Positions 54,259 to 62,558 of a DNA stretch of 64,000 bases are shown here, piece by piece; within the stretch, counting starts at the first letter, position 1; each line of letters opens with the position of its first letter. Origin of the DNA: Paracoccaceae bacterium. GTDB taxonomy: Bacteria > Pseudomonadota > Alphaproteobacteria > Rhodobacterales > Rhodobacteraceae. Location of the stretch: positions 62,001-126,000 of the forward strand of contig CACBXB010000003.1 in the NCBI GenBank assembly GCA_902543185.1. Direction: 5' to 3'. Made by a program: the position numbers and the translations under genes. Under the pieces are notes generated by a model that was not told where the DNA came from, did no database searches, and saw only the letters and a list, made by a program, of their open reading frames with translations.

Positions 54259-55958
54259 CCAATCTTCTTGAAATCAAGAACTTAAGTGTAGATTTCCCTT
54301 CTCGTAGGGGGCAAGTCGCAGCTGTTAATATGGTCTCAATTGCAGTTGCTAAGGGTGAAGTCCTGGGTTTGGTAGGAGAAAGCGGTGCTGGAAAGTCAAC
54401 TGTCGGTAATTCTGTTATCAATCTTTTAGAACCTCCTGGTTATATTTCAGGAGGAGAAATTGTTTTTGACGGAACTCGCATAGATCAATTGTCTAACGAG
54501 GAAATGAGAAAGATAAGAGGAGCAAGAATAGGTACTATTTTCCAAGATCCTCAAACCTCATTGAATCCACTTATGACTATTGGCAAACAATTGTCCGAGA
54601 CACTTATTGAAACTTTGAAAATTTCTGGAGCTTCCGCCCGAGAGAAATCAATTGAGCTCCTTGACTCTGTTGGCATTCCAAACCCGGAACCCCGATTAGA
54701 CGCCTATCCTCATCAGTTTTCGGGTGGAATGCGTCAACGTGTTGTTATCGCTTTGGCATTGGCTGGTGACCCTGATTTGATCATTGCTGACGAACCCACT
54801 ACTGCTCTCGATGTATCAATCCAGAAGCAAATTCTGGATTTAATAAAATCACTGTGCAAGCAGCGCAATTTGGGAGTTATTATCGTAACTCACGATATTG
54901 GTGTTATAGCTGAAATCGCTGATCGGGTTGCAGTAATGTACAATGGTCAGTTGGTAGAACAGGGAAAAGTAAAACAAGTTCTCCAAAAACCAAAACATGA
55001 CTATACAAAAAGTTTAATATCCGCAGTACCCAGTGGCGATCAAAAGCTTCATCGCTTTACTGTTGTTGACTATATCGATGGATCAGAAGAAAAAGTCACT
55101 TTAGAAAATGTGAGTGACCACTGGCTTTCTAAAAATAAATCATCTGAAACCCATGGCACAGCTGTTTCAGTAAAAAACTTATCAATTGAATTTGCTATTC
55201 GGCAGGCTTTATTTCGTAAAAATCGTATTTCGTTAAAAGCCGTGGATGATGTATCAATCGAGATACAAACGGGCGAAAGTTTTGGGCTGGTTGGAGAAAG
55301 TGGGTCTGGGAAAAGTACTCTTGCCCGTCTAATTGCGGGATTATATACACCAAAATCAGGTGATATAAATATATTTGGTCATAACGTTTTACAGAAAACT
55401 GAAAAAACAAAAACTTCTTTAATTAGAAGAAAAATGCAAATGATTTTCCAAGATCCCTACTCTTCTTTAAATTCAAGAATGACCGTTGAGGATATAATTT
55501 CCGAACCAATTCGTTTTCATCGATCGACCGAGAATTCGAGTGAAACAACAGAGGTTGTTAAAGATTTGATCTCTTTTGTTGGTATGCCTACCACTTCACT
55601 GAAAAAATACCCACATGAGTTTTCTGGTGGTCAGCGACAAAGAATTTCTATTGCGAGAGCACTTGCCTCAAGACCTGAGATTCTTATTTGTGATGAACCA
55701 ACTTCAGCTTTAGATGTCTCAGTTCAGGCTAACATTCTGAATTTACTTAAAGATTTACAAGAAGAATTAAGTCTTACCATGTTATTCATATCGCATGATT
55801 TGCCGGTAATCAGACAAATGTGTGATCGGGTTGCAGTGATGCAGAATGGAAAAATTTGTGAAATTGCGGAGACAGATAAGTTATTTGACCACCCAGAGCA
55901 CGATTATAGCAAACACCTTTTGGGCTTAATGCCTAGAATGGATTTATTTAGGCTTTAA
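54255..55958 (+). CDS. fused dipeptide ABC transporter ATPases (DppD-DppF type)
   Basis: 567 aa with two complete nucleotide-binding domains in one chain. Domain 1 (about 1-265): Walker A GESGAGKSTVG, signature FSGGMRQRVVIA, Walker B DLIIADEPTTALD. Domain 2 (about 300-567): GESGSGKSTLA, FSGGQRQRISIA, EILICDEPTSALD. OppD/OppF-type C-terminal extensions follow each (VPSG and PEHDYSKHLLGLMP). It energises the two permeases encoded upstream and overlaps the second by 4 nt. The fused form resembles GsiA/YejF-type importers. Confidence 0.93.
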   Translation: MTNLLEIKNLSVDFPSRRGQVAAVNMVSIAVAKGEVLGLVGESGAGKSTVGNSVINLLEPPGYISGGEIVFDGTRIDQLSNEEMRKIRGARIGTIFQDPQTSLNPLMTIGKQLSETLIETLKISGASAREKSIELLDSVGIPNPEPRLDAYPHQFSGGMRQRVVIALALAGDPDLIIADEPTTALDVSIQKQILDLIKSLCKQRNLGVIIVTHDIGVIAEIADRVAVMYNGQLVEQGKVKQVLQKPKHDYTKSLISAVPSGDQKLHRFTVVDYIDGSEEKVTLENVSDHWLSKNKSSETHGTAVSVKNLSIEFAIRQALFRKNRISLKAVDDVSIEIQTGESFGLVGESGSGKSTLARLIAGLYTPKSGDINIFGHNVLQKTEKTKTSLIRRKMQMIFQDPYSSLNSRMTVEDIISEPIRFHRSTENSSETTEVVKDLISFVGMPTTSLKKYPHEFSGGQRQRISIARALASRPEILICDEPTSALDVSVQANILNLLKDLQEELSLTMLFISHDLPVIRQMCDRVAVMQNGKICEIAETDKLFDHPEHDYSKHLLGLMPRMDLFRL

Positions 55959-55991
55959 GAGTAACCGTTTCATTTTTTCGAGCCTATCAAA

Positions 55992-56741
55992 TTAAACGTG
56001 ATCAAACTCTGAAATATACTCGCTCGCCGTCATTTTATGATATTTTATGCCACTAATATTAAGATCGACAGGATCAGGATCAACAATCTCAATTCTGGCA
56101 TTATTGCTAAGTGCATAACGAAGCGCAATCGATGTAATATTTACACTGAAAGATGTACCCATAAATACAACACTATCTGCAGACTGCATTTCTTGCTCAG
56201 CTTCGCTTATTCGATATAATTCTGTATAATATTCATCAAACAACAGCACAAATGGCTTAAGAGAATGGCCATGTTCTGGGTGGTCTTTTATTTTGAACAA
56301 CTCCAGTAAGAGGCTCTTTAATCTCGTATCATCATTTAAATCAATTTTAGAATTAGCAACAATATCCCAAGGCGCAGCTTTCAGAGGGTTTAGAGCATCC
56401 TGGTTTTGAAATACAGTAACTTTATCTAAGCGCCCATGAATAGAAATATACTGAGTATTGCCTGCTTTCCCATCTAAGCCGTCAATATTTTGCGTTATGA
56501 GTTTTTTATCAGCTAGCCAAAAATGAACTTCGTTAGGCAAGATATGACGATAAGATGCAAACCGCTTATAATACCAGAGAAGAAATTCAGAAGGGTTTTC
56601 ATAGTACATTTTTCTTGTAGCCATTTCCTGAGGGGTAAAGTTTTTACTTCCTATTGTCCAAAACCCATCGGCGCCTCGAAATGTTGGAATACCGCTACTT
56701 TTGCTTACACCTGCACCTGTAATAAAAAGCTGTCTTTTCAA
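55992..56741 (-). CDS. Sir2-family protein without zinc-binding cysteines
   Basis: 249 aa sirtuin core. NAD-binding motifs are FITGAGVSKSSGIPTFRGADG at the start, LITQNIDGLDGKAG in the middle with the catalytic His in SIHGRL, and FMGTSFSVNITS and VDPDP near the end. The protein contains no Cys at all, so the four-Cys zinc ribbon of ordinary sirtuins is missing, and the region after the catalytic His (about 100-165) is a different helical insert. NAD-dependent deacylase, ADP-ribosyl or NADase activities are all possible. A tiny hydrophobic reading frame lies 29 nt upstream. Convergent with the ABC ATPase gene. Confidence 0.82.
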   Translation of the reverse strand: MKRQLFITGAGVSKSSGIPTFRGADGFWTIGSKNFTPQEMATRKMYYENPSEFLLWYYKRFASYRHILPNEVHFWLADKKLITQNIDGLDGKAGNTQYISIHGRLDKVTVFQNQDALNPLKAAPWDIVANSKIDLNDDTRLKSLLLELFKIKDHPEHGHSLKPFVLLFDEYYTELYRISEAEQEMQSADSVVFMGTSFSVNITSIALRYALSNNARIEIVDPDPVDLNISGIKYHKMTASEYISEFDHV

Positions 56742-56770
56742 TATATTTGGAGCCTTACTTTATTTAAATA

Positions 56771-56872
56771 TTAGAATTGAAATCCCATAAATCCATACGT
56801 TGAAAACATTTGAAAAGCAAAGACTGCTAACATAATCATCAATGCGATAATTAGTATTGTATATTGGTGCAT
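56771..56872 (-). CDS. possible 33-aa hydrophobic peptide upstream of the sirtuin
   Basis: Hand-found frame from ATG at 56872 to TAA at 56771-56773. The product is a single transmembrane helix, MHQYTILIIALMIMLAVFAF, followed by a short aromatic tail ending MGFQF. It is read in the same direction as the sirtuin gene, 29 nt before its start. The ribosome site is weak (GAGTTGA). Uniform hydrophobicity over 20 residues is suggestive but not proof; no homologue is known to me. A membrane peptide paired with an NAD-binding protein would be worth checking. Confidence 0.35.
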   Translation of the reverse strand: MHQYTILIIALMIMLAVFAFQMFSTYGFMGFQF

Positions 56873-56991
56873 TGGAATTCAACTCAATTAGAAATTACCG
56901 CTGGATAATGCCACATCTTGTATAGTCGATCAATTTTAATACAGCATATTGCTTAAAAATAAATATATGTTATTGAAACTGTGGACGATCT

Positions 56992-57042
56992 CGAGCCATG
57001 GTCTTTCATAGATACCCCCCATACTAGAAAGATCATGGCTCG
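56992..57042. repeat. 16-bp inverted repeat with 19-nt loop
   Basis: CGAGCCATGGTCTTTC (56992-57007) pairs with GAAAGATCATGGCTCG (57027-57042) with a single G-T/C-T difference; the loop contains a run of six C. Not followed by a U tract on either strand. It begins directly after the first copy of TGTGGACGATCTC. Confidence 0.8.
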
Positions 57043-57391
57043 CCAAAAACAGAAGGGGCAAATGCGTGATTTCTCATACATCTACCCCTTCACGGATAAC
57101 TACTGTCTCTTTATCTTCCCTGCGCGATTTCAAACTAAGTTTAATATCACGCTAGGCGCTCAATTTACTTACTCTGCTTGCGCTTTGTAAGCTCTTTTTA
57201 CCTTTAACTGCGATCCAACTCGAAAGTTGTGGACGATCTCAGTTTGTTGATCCAGAGTTGGTTTTGTCCGTTTTTCACATAAATTGTCGATCTTTCGATG
57301 ACCTTTCAAGTGATTAACTTCTAGCACCCCCCAGTTTTTATCCTGAACCTAGGATGCCACTATCAGTAAGCCTTGCAAAACAAAAAATAAC

Positions 57392-57443
57392 ATATCCACA
57401 GAAAAACGTTTAGTTGTCCACAAAAAATTTATATTTATCCCCA
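57392..57443 (+). other. array of three DnaA-box-like sites at about 21-nt spacing (oriC candidate)
   Basis: ATATCCACA (57392-57400), TTGTCCACA (57414-57422) and TTATCCCCA (57435-57443) each differ from TTATCCACA by one base. All are on the plus strand, with starts 22 and 21 nt apart, that is, two helical turns. Weaker sites flank them: TTTTTCACA at 57271-57279, and TGTGGACGA (inverted, two mismatches) at 56980-56988 and 57228-57236. The surrounding DNA is AT-rich. This is what a DnaA-oligomer site looks like, but no dnaA, parAB, gidA or hemE gene is in view. Confidence 0.5.
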
Positions 57444-57519
57444 GATGACGTGAAAAATTGAATTCAAAAGTATACAAAAAGTTGAATTACCAACGAATCG
57501 ATGCTCCACAAACTAAAAT

Positions 57520-58695
57520 TTAAGTTCCTTGCTTGAGAAACTGCATAGCTGCCTGGGTTCCTCCAATTTGATGTGGAATAGAGCTTCTAGAAAGTCCCAT
57601 TTCAATTCCGCCAAGCGTTGCCACGAGCATCAAGTCGTTAAAGTCCCCTAAATGACCTATTCTGAAGACCTTTCCAGCCAGACGAGATAACCCATTTCCT
57701 AAAGACATATTGAAATTATCTAATACTATTGATCGAAATTCATCTGCATTGTGTCCGTCTGGCAAAAGTACTGCAGTAAGAGTGTTCGAAAAATCATCTT
57801 CATTTTCACATAAAACTTCTAATCCCCATGTCTGGACAGCTAATCGTGTTGCTTCAGCGTACCGTTTGTGACGCGCAAAAACATGATCTAATCCCTCTTC
57901 CTTCAACATTAGGATTGCTTCATTGAGACCAAACAGCAAATTGGTTGCGGGCGTATATGGAAAAGCTCCGGCAGAATTTGAGTCTATATGCTCTCCCCAA
58001 TCCCAGTAAGATTTTGGCAGGGTAGCCTTCTTGTAGGCATCCAATGCTTTTTTAGATATCGCATTAAATGAGAGACCAGGTGGAAGCATTAATCCCTTTT
58101 GAGAGCCTGAAATGGTAACATCAACTCCCCATTCATCGTGACAAAATTCTGATGATGCTAGAGAAGAAATTGTGTCTACCATCAGTAAAGCATTATGGCC
58201 AACATCATCGATGCATTTACGAACTTTAAAAACATCTGACATTGATCCCGTAGAAGTTTCATTGTGAACAATACAAACAGCTTTAATTTTAGCTGCCTTG
58301 TCTGATAAAAGACGCTCCACTATTTTCTCAGTGTCCGCACCTCTTCTCCAATTGGTTTCAATTAGTTCTGCATTTATTCCTAACCGATTTGCTAACTTGA
58401 CCCACAAACTTGCAAAGTGCCCCGTCTCAACCATTAAGACTGTATCACCCGGCGATAGCGTATTGACCAGAGCGGCCTCCCAAGCTCCCGTGCCTGATGC
58501 AGGGTAAATTACGACATGGCTTACAGTCTTAAAAATATCTTTGATACCGGCCAAGCATTTCTTTGCTAAGTTAAAAAATTCTTCACCACGATGGTCAATA
58601 GTAGGATAATCCATAGCTCTTAAAATTCTATCTGGTACATTCGTTGGACCAGGTATTTGTAGTAAGTGCCGTCCTGTTTTATATTTTTTTGACAT
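57520..58695 (-). CDS. class V aminotransferase, serine-glyoxylate/alanine-glyoxylate type
   Basis: 391 aa fold-type I PLP enzyme. It begins HLLQIPGPTNVPDRIL and shows TIDHRGEEF, IYPASGTGAWEAAL, VHNETSTGSMSD, MVDTISSLAS and the PLP Lys in ISGSQKGLMLPPG. This is the group annotated as serine-glyoxylate aminotransferase (SgaA-like); the aspartate-glyoxylate enzyme BhcA of the beta-hydroxyaspartate cycle is a close relative. Divergent from a hydroxyacid dehydrogenase-like gene, which could supply the 2-oxoacid. No bhcBCD genes are present here, which favours the serine-type role. Confidence 0.88.
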   Translation of the reverse strand: MSKKYKTGRHLLQIPGPTNVPDRILRAMDYPTIDHRGEEFFNLAKKCLAGIKDIFKTVSHVVIYPASGTGAWEAALVNTLSPGDTVLMVETGHFASLWVKLANRLGINAELIETNWRRGADTEKIVERLLSDKAAKIKAVCIVHNETSTGSMSDVFKVRKCIDDVGHNALLMVDTISSLASSEFCHDEWGVDVTISGSQKGLMLPPGLSFNAISKKALDAYKKATLPKSYWDWGEHIDSNSAGAFPYTPATNLLFGLNEAILMLKEEGLDHVFARHKRYAEATRLAVQTWGLEVLCENEDDFSNTLTAVLLPDGHNADEFRSIVLDNFNMSLGNGLSRLAGKVFRIGHLGDFNDLMLVATLGGIEMGLSRSSIPHQIGGTQAAMQFLKQGT

Positions 58696-58816
58696 TTAAA
58701 ATTACCACCCTAGAAAATTTTGTTTGCTCAGATCCTTGGCCCTTTTCGCCGCATTATTAGGATAAAAGTTGTACTTTCAATACTGCCAGTTATGCTCTCT
58801 TATATTAAGTAAATAA

Positions 58817-61744
58817 ATGAGTTTGAAGGCAAAAATGAAGTCTGAGATTTCAGTTTTAAAAAGTTCTCTATCTGGGGATCTACTGGACGGAAAATTCGAC
58901 CGTGGACGATACTCAACAGATGCTTCTATTTACCAAATAATGCCTGAAGCTGTTGTATTACCCAAAACAATAGAGGACATACAAAAAACCATTCAATTTT
59001 CTCAAGAAAACAGTATCCCAATATTGCCAAGGGGTGGTGGAACTTCACAAAATGGACAGACCGTAAATCAAGCAATTGTTTTAGATAATAGCAGGTATTT
59101 TAACAAAATAGTTGAGATTAATGAAAAAAATCTAACATGTGTTGTGGAACCTGGCGTCGTTCTCGATGAACTGAACCGACAATTAAAGCCATTTGGCCTT
59201 TGGTTTCCTGTTGATGTTTCAACATCCAGCAGGGCCACCATTGGTGGTATGGCTGGTAATAATTCAGCTGGTGGCCGGTCTATCCGATACGGTATAATGA
59301 GAGACAACGTATTAGCGATAAATGCAATTTTATCAGATGGATCAAAGGCACACTTCGGATTGGTTAAAAAGGGATTAACCGGATTAGAAAAAGTATTTCC
59401 AAAACTAATTAAAATTGCGGAAAAAAATAAAAAAGAAATTGAAACTAGGTACCCAAAAGTTCTCAGAAGAGTGGGTGGATATAATTTAGATGCCTTGTTA
59501 CCGGGTACTCTAGCATCTCGGCCAGGAAGTATTGGCAATGAAAAAGATATTAATTTATCGCATTTGATTGTTGGCTCTGAAGGTACCCTAGCATACTCAA
59601 CAAGTATTGAGCTAAAATTATCTCCACTACCCCCACCAAAGATTATGGCTCTTTGTCATTTCTCTACCTTTTACGAGGCAATGGATTCAGCTCAACATAT
59701 TGTTCAATTAAACCCGATAGCGGTTGAATTGATTGATAGCACGATGATTTCGCTTGGACGGTCAATACCGATATTTTCTAAAATTATTGATGATTTTGTT
59801 GTTAATGATCCGCAAGCTCTTTTAGTTGTTGAATTTGCAGAGAATGATTGGAACGAAAATCTAAAGAAAGTAAAAGACTTAGAAGCCTTAATTAAAGACA
59901 CGTCAGTTTCCAGCAATAACATTATTGTACTTATTGAAGATCAGAAATCACAAAATCGTATTTCTGAAATGCGAAAATCTGGCTTAAACATAATGATGTC
60001 AATGAAATCAGAGGCTAAACCTGTTTCATTTGTGGAGGACTGTGCAGTACCACTGCATAATCTCGCCGAATATACGCAAGGTTTGACTGACATTTTTGAT
60101 AAATATCAAACTTCAGGTACATGGTACGCGCATGCTTCTGTAGGCTGCTTACATGTCAGACCAGTACTGAACATGAAAGATAATAAAGATATAGTAAAAA
60201 TGCGTTCGATAGCCACTGAAGCATTCGAGCTTGTGAAAAAATTTAATGGTTCGCACTCTGGCGAACACGGAGATGGAATTTCTCGCTCAGAATTTAATCC
60301 CGTTATGTTTGGGAAAAAGTTAACCAATGCATTTAGAGAAATTAAGTCTTTAATGGATCCACAAGGAATTTTTAACCCAGGAAAAATCGTAGATGCCCCT
60401 AAAATGGATGACAGGCATCTTTTTAGATTTTCACCAGGTTACTACGTTAGTGACTTCCATACAGAGTTGGACTGGTCAACATGGCCAGGTAGCGCCAACG
60501 GTTTTCAAGGAGCCGTTGAGATGTGCAATAATAACGGAGCCTGTAGAAAACTACAGGGAGGTGTTATGTGTCCCTCTTTCAGAGTTACCGGTGAAGAAAA
60601 AGATAGTACGCGCGGAAGAGCTAACAGCCTGAGACTGGCAATGTCTGGTCAACTAGGTCCAAACGCAATGACTTCAGCAGAGATGTTGGAAACTATGAAA
60701 TTATGCGTTTCTTGCAAAGCTTGTAAACGTGAATGCCCCACAAGTGTAGATATGTCAGCTATGAAATTAGAGATCATGGCGCTAAATGCTAAAATTAATT
60801 CTTTATCAATTCAAGAAAAACTAATCGCTTTTCTACCCGACTATGCCCCTTTAGCATCTTCCTTCAATAAATTATTAAACTTACGCAATTCCTCAAAAAT
60901 TCTTGCCAAAATAGGTGAAAGGCTTACCGGATTTTCTGCGCAGAGAAATCTTCCAGTATGGAGAAAAGACTGGTACCGCAACCACGAAATTCCTACAGAT
61001 CCTCTTGAGAAATACCCAGTTATATTATTTGTTGATACATTTAATAGATATTTTGAACCAGAAAATTTACGAAGCGCAGTGAGAGTCTTACGTAATGCAG
61101 GCTATCAACCTTTTTATCCAAAACCAGAAGTTAAAAGTCATAAAGCTTTATGCTGTGGGAAAACTCATCTATCCGTTGGAAATATTTTGAAAGCAAAAGA
61201 AGCTGCTGAACGATTAGTCAAAACATATCTGCCGTTCGTTCAAAGGGGTCTACCCATAGTTGGTTTGGAGCCTTCCTGCTTATTTGCATTAAAGGATGAA
61301 ATCCCATCCCTATTAAAAACAAATGACGCAAAGCTTGTATCAGAAAATGTCATTTCTTTTGAAGAACTGCTATCTAAAGACAAAAAATTCCTCAAGCTTA
61401 AACCCTTAAAAGCAAAAGCCTTACTGCATGGTCACTGCCATCAAAAAGCTTTTAATGTGTTACAATCTGTCGAGAATGTACTTCATCTAATTGAAGAGCT
61501 TGAAGTCGAGAAAATCGAAACAAGCTGTTGTGGTATGGCAGGTGCTTTTGGGTACTCAAAAGAAACCATAGATTTTTCAATAAAAATGGCTGAAAAAGAT
61601 CTTCTTCCAAAAATAAGACAAGCAGAAGAAGAAACTATTCTTATTGCCGATGGTACGTCATGCAGAAGCCAGATTATTGATGGTACAGAGAGAGAAGCTA
61701 TCCACGTCGCTAGACTATTGGATCGGCAGCTTATGAATAATTAA
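58817..61744 (+). CDS. FAD- and [4Fe-4S]-dependent 2-hydroxyacid dehydrogenase (GlcD-GlcF fusion, YdiJ-like)
   Basis: 975 aa. FAD_binding_4 domain (about 45-270, PRGGGTSQNGQTVNQ, GGMAGNNSAGGRSI, LIVGSEGTLAYS). FAD-oxidase C domain (about 275-530, HASVGCLHVRP and SGEHGDGISRSE). Two iron-sulfur motifs (CNNNGACRKLQGGVMCPS and CVSCKACKRECP). Two CCG domains (KALCCGKTHLSVG and HGHCHQKAF with ETSCCGMAGAFG). It should oxidise a 2-hydroxyacid such as D-2-hydroxyglutarate, D-lactate or glycolate and pass electrons to the quinone pool. Glycolate would give glyoxylate for the divergent aminotransferase; this coupling is inferred from position. Confidence 0.9.
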   Translation: MSLKAKMKSEISVLKSSLSGDLLDGKFDRGRYSTDASIYQIMPEAVVLPKTIEDIQKTIQFSQENSIPILPRGGGTSQNGQTVNQAIVLDNSRYFNKIVEINEKNLTCVVEPGVVLDELNRQLKPFGLWFPVDVSTSSRATIGGMAGNNSAGGRSIRYGIMRDNVLAINAILSDGSKAHFGLVKKGLTGLEKVFPKLIKIAEKNKKEIETRYPKVLRRVGGYNLDALLPGTLASRPGSIGNEKDINLSHLIVGSEGTLAYSTSIELKLSPLPPPKIMALCHFSTFYEAMDSAQHIVQLNPIAVELIDSTMISLGRSIPIFSKIIDDFVVNDPQALLVVEFAENDWNENLKKVKDLEALIKDTSVSSNNIIVLIEDQKSQNRISEMRKSGLNIMMSMKSEAKPVSFVEDCAVPLHNLAEYTQGLTDIFDKYQTSGTWYAHASVGCLHVRPVLNMKDNKDIVKMRSIATEAFELVKKFNGSHSGEHGDGISRSEFNPVMFGKKLTNAFREIKSLMDPQGIFNPGKIVDAPKMDDRHLFRFSPGYYVSDFHTELDWSTWPGSANGFQGAVEMCNNNGACRKLQGGVMCPSFRVTGEEKDSTRGRANSLRLAMSGQLGPNAMTSAEMLETMKLCVSCKACKRECPTSVDMSAMKLEIMALNAKINSLSIQEKLIAFLPDYAPLASSFNKLLNLRNSSKILAKIGERLTGFSAQRNLPVWRKDWYRNHEIPTDPLEKYPVILFVDTFNRYFEPENLRSAVRVLRNAGYQPFYPKPEVKSHKALCCGKTHLSVGNILKAKEAAERLVKTYLPFVQRGLPIVGLEPSCLFALKDEIPSLLKTNDAKLVSENVISFEELLSKDKKFLKLKPLKAKALLHGHCHQKAFNVLQSVENVLHLIEELEVEKIETSCCGMAGAFGYSKETIDFSIKMAEKDLLPKIRQAEEETILIADGTSCRSQIIDGTEREAIHVARLLDRQLMNN

Positions 61745-62511
61745 AATAAACCTACGCCAATTAGACGAATTCCCATAAAAAGAAATGCAATCAAAACAGC
61801 TTTCTCGAACCAGTTTTGAGAAGTTTTATTTCGAAGTATCTCACCCACTCTAAAACCTGCGAGAACAAATATTAACCCAAATATAGACTGCATTGCCGCC
61901 TCTTTAGTCAAAACACCACCAAAAATTAACCCAAAAATTAATGGCACCGCACCTGCTAAAAAAAGAAATCCAGTTGCTGAAATAAAGCGGTCTTTATCCA
62001 CACTCCTTGCAATTAGATAAATTGCGACCGTTGGAGACCAAATTGAACTTAAGCCTCCAAGAACACCAGATAAAACCCCAAAACTAACCTGCCAAATTCT
62101 CCTTTCGCTTATTTTCAATTTTATACCTATCAAGCCATTTAAGGACACAATTACCATTGCCAAGCCAATCGAGATTGTAAGTAGCCCAGTTGGGTATTTC
62201 GATAGAAAAAGTGACGTTAAAAAAATACTTAAAATAATTGCAATGGCAAATAACCAATAAGTCTTAATAGACTCAATCCGATATTTAGCTCGAGAAAATT
62301 GCGTCAAGTTTGTAAATAAAATTGGAATAACGAGTAATGAAATCGCCTGTGCCGGGGGGATGACTAAAGTTAGCAACGCCATGGCAGCGGCAGGCAGTCC
62401 AATACCCAGAAAACCCTTAACAATTCCAGATAAAAAGAAAACAAAAAGCATAAAAACAAGTATGTTGATGTCGCTTGAAGGAAACAGAATATTCCAAATA
62501 TCTTCATTCAT
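61741..62511 (-). CDS. TSUP/TauE-SafE family permease
   Basis: 256 aa with about eight transmembrane helices in two TauE-type repeats: FLSGIVKGFLGIGLPAAAMA near the N-terminus and SGVLGGLSSIWSPTVAIYL in the second half. Family members export sulfite, sulfoacetate or other small organosulfur and organic anions. No sulfonate genes are adjacent, so substrate is open. Its stop overlaps the convergent dehydrogenase gene by 4 nt. Confidence 0.87.
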   Translation of the reverse strand: MNEDIWNILFPSSDINILVFMLFVFFLSGIVKGFLGIGLPAAAMALLTLVIPPAQAISLLVIPILFTNLTQFSRAKYRIESIKTYWLFAIAIILSIFLTSLFLSKYPTGLLTISIGLAMVIVSLNGLIGIKLKISERRIWQVSFGVLSGVLGGLSSIWSPTVAIYLIARSVDKDRFISATGFLFLAGAVPLIFGLIFGGVLTKEAAMQSIFGLIFVLAGFRVGEILRNKTSQNWFEKAVLIAFLFMGIRLIGVGLF

Positions 62512-62558
62512 ATCAATTAATAGAAGCCGACATTGAGGGGAAAAGCCTACTGTTGATT

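Larger units (their letters stand above)
56873..57519. other. 647-nt gene-poor region with hairpin, direct repeats and DnaA-box-like array
   Basis: The largest unexplained gap in the window. Contents: a 16-bp inverted repeat (56992-57042), a 13-nt direct repeat TGTGGACGATCTC at 56980-56992 and 57228-57240, several CGATCT/TCGATC words, and DnaA-box-like 9-mers culminating in an array at 57392-57443. A 69-aa frame at 56981-57190 runs through the hairpin without a ribosome site and is not called. The region is a candidate replication origin or a DnaA-responsive regulatory region. Confidence 0.5.

Noticed and set aside
56981-57190. 69-aa open frame starting at GTG in the gene-poor region
   Set aside because: It runs through a 16-bp inverted repeat, starts inside a direct repeat, and has no ribosome site or recognisable composition.
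59068-59538. 156-aa open frame on the minus strand
   Set aside because: Antisense shadow of the FAD-binding domain of the hydroxyacid dehydrogenase.
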